Origin: Bacillus safensis
GTDB taxonomy: Bacteria > Bacillota > Bacilli > Bacillales > Bacillaceae
Assembly (NCBI GenBank): GCA_030159235.1
Contig: BSBG01000003.1
Coordinates: forward strand, 124,001 to 188,000
Direction of reading: 5' to 3'
Length of the DNA stretch: 64,000 nucleotides
A program made the position numbers and the translations under genes. Under the pieces are notes generated by a model that worked only from the letters and a program-made list of their open reading frames with translations, had not been told where the DNA came from and did not search any database. Within the stretch, counting starts at the first letter, position 1, and the number at the start of each line of letters is the position of its first letter. Of this stretch, positions 62,060 to 64,000 are shown piece by piece.

Positions 62060-64000
<1,941 letters not shown>

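Overview
The window is a chromosomal segment of a low-GC, endospore-forming Firmicute. Gene content, gene order and protein sequences match the Bacillus subtilis ylbF-to-pyrF interval almost gene for gene. Many proteins are clearly diverged from B. subtilis, which together with an inserted sorbitol-type PTS operon suggests a relative such as the B. pumilus/safensis/altitudinis group. The species is inferred; the genus is well supported. No insertion sequence, prophage, CRISPR array, tRNA or rRNA gene was seen.

Layout. (1) 1-9.8 kb is the ylb block: ylbF and ylbG, a structured RNA leader of the ylbH type, rsmD-coaD, ylbJ (minus), ylbK-ylbL, tmcAL (ylbM, minus), ylbN-rpmF, gerR (ylbO), ylbP (minus) and a ketopantoate reductase. 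(2) 9.9-30.6 kb holds bshC and then the division and cell wall (dcw) cluster from mraZ to ftsZ. It carries an array of MraZ-type boxes before mraZ, a terminator plus probable sigma-E promoter before spoVD, and sigma-H and sigma-A type promoters before ftsA. (3) 30.9-38.1 kb holds the secreted protease bpr and the sporulation block spoIIGA-sigE-sigG. The spoIIG promoter has the unusual 22-bp spacer and sigG has a sigma-F-like promoter. (4) 38.1-43.1 kb is an accessory operon inserted between sigG and ylmA: SorC-family regulator, homoserine-dehydrogenase-like oxidoreductase with SAF domain, GutM-like protein, and PTS EIIC, EIIBC and EIIA of the glucitol family. (5) 43.1-53.2 kb holds ylmA, ylmC, ylmD-ylmE-sepF-ylmG-ylmH-divIVA, a T-box-controlled ileS, ylyA, lspA and ylyB. 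(6) 53.2-64 kb is the pyrimidine operon pyrR-P-B-C-AA-AB-K-D-F with three PyrR-type attenuators; pyrF runs off the right edge.

How the genes work together. MurE, MraY, MurD, MurG and MurB make lipid II. PbpB with FtsL and DivIB, and SpoVD with SpoVE, polymerise it at the division septum and in the spore cortex. FtsZ, FtsA and SepF form the ring and DivIVA marks poles and septa. SpoIIGA activates pro-sigma-E in the mother cell and sigma-G runs the forespore. The pyr genes make UMP from glutamine, bicarbonate and aspartate under PyrR/UMP attenuation.

The part most likely to hold undescribed biology is the 38.1-43.1 kb PTS operon. It has a complete glucitol-type transporter but no recognisable sorbitol-6-phosphate dehydrogenase; the only enzyme is the SAF-domain oxidoreductase, so the substrate is probably a polyol other than sorbitol or is handled by a different chemistry. 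A 12-bp motif repeated around both of its promoters looks like the regulator's operator. Other points of interest are an isoleucyl-tRNA synthetase that has lost three of four C-terminal zinc cysteines, the ylbH-type RNA leader, and a possible 39-codon ORF overlapping the mraY start.
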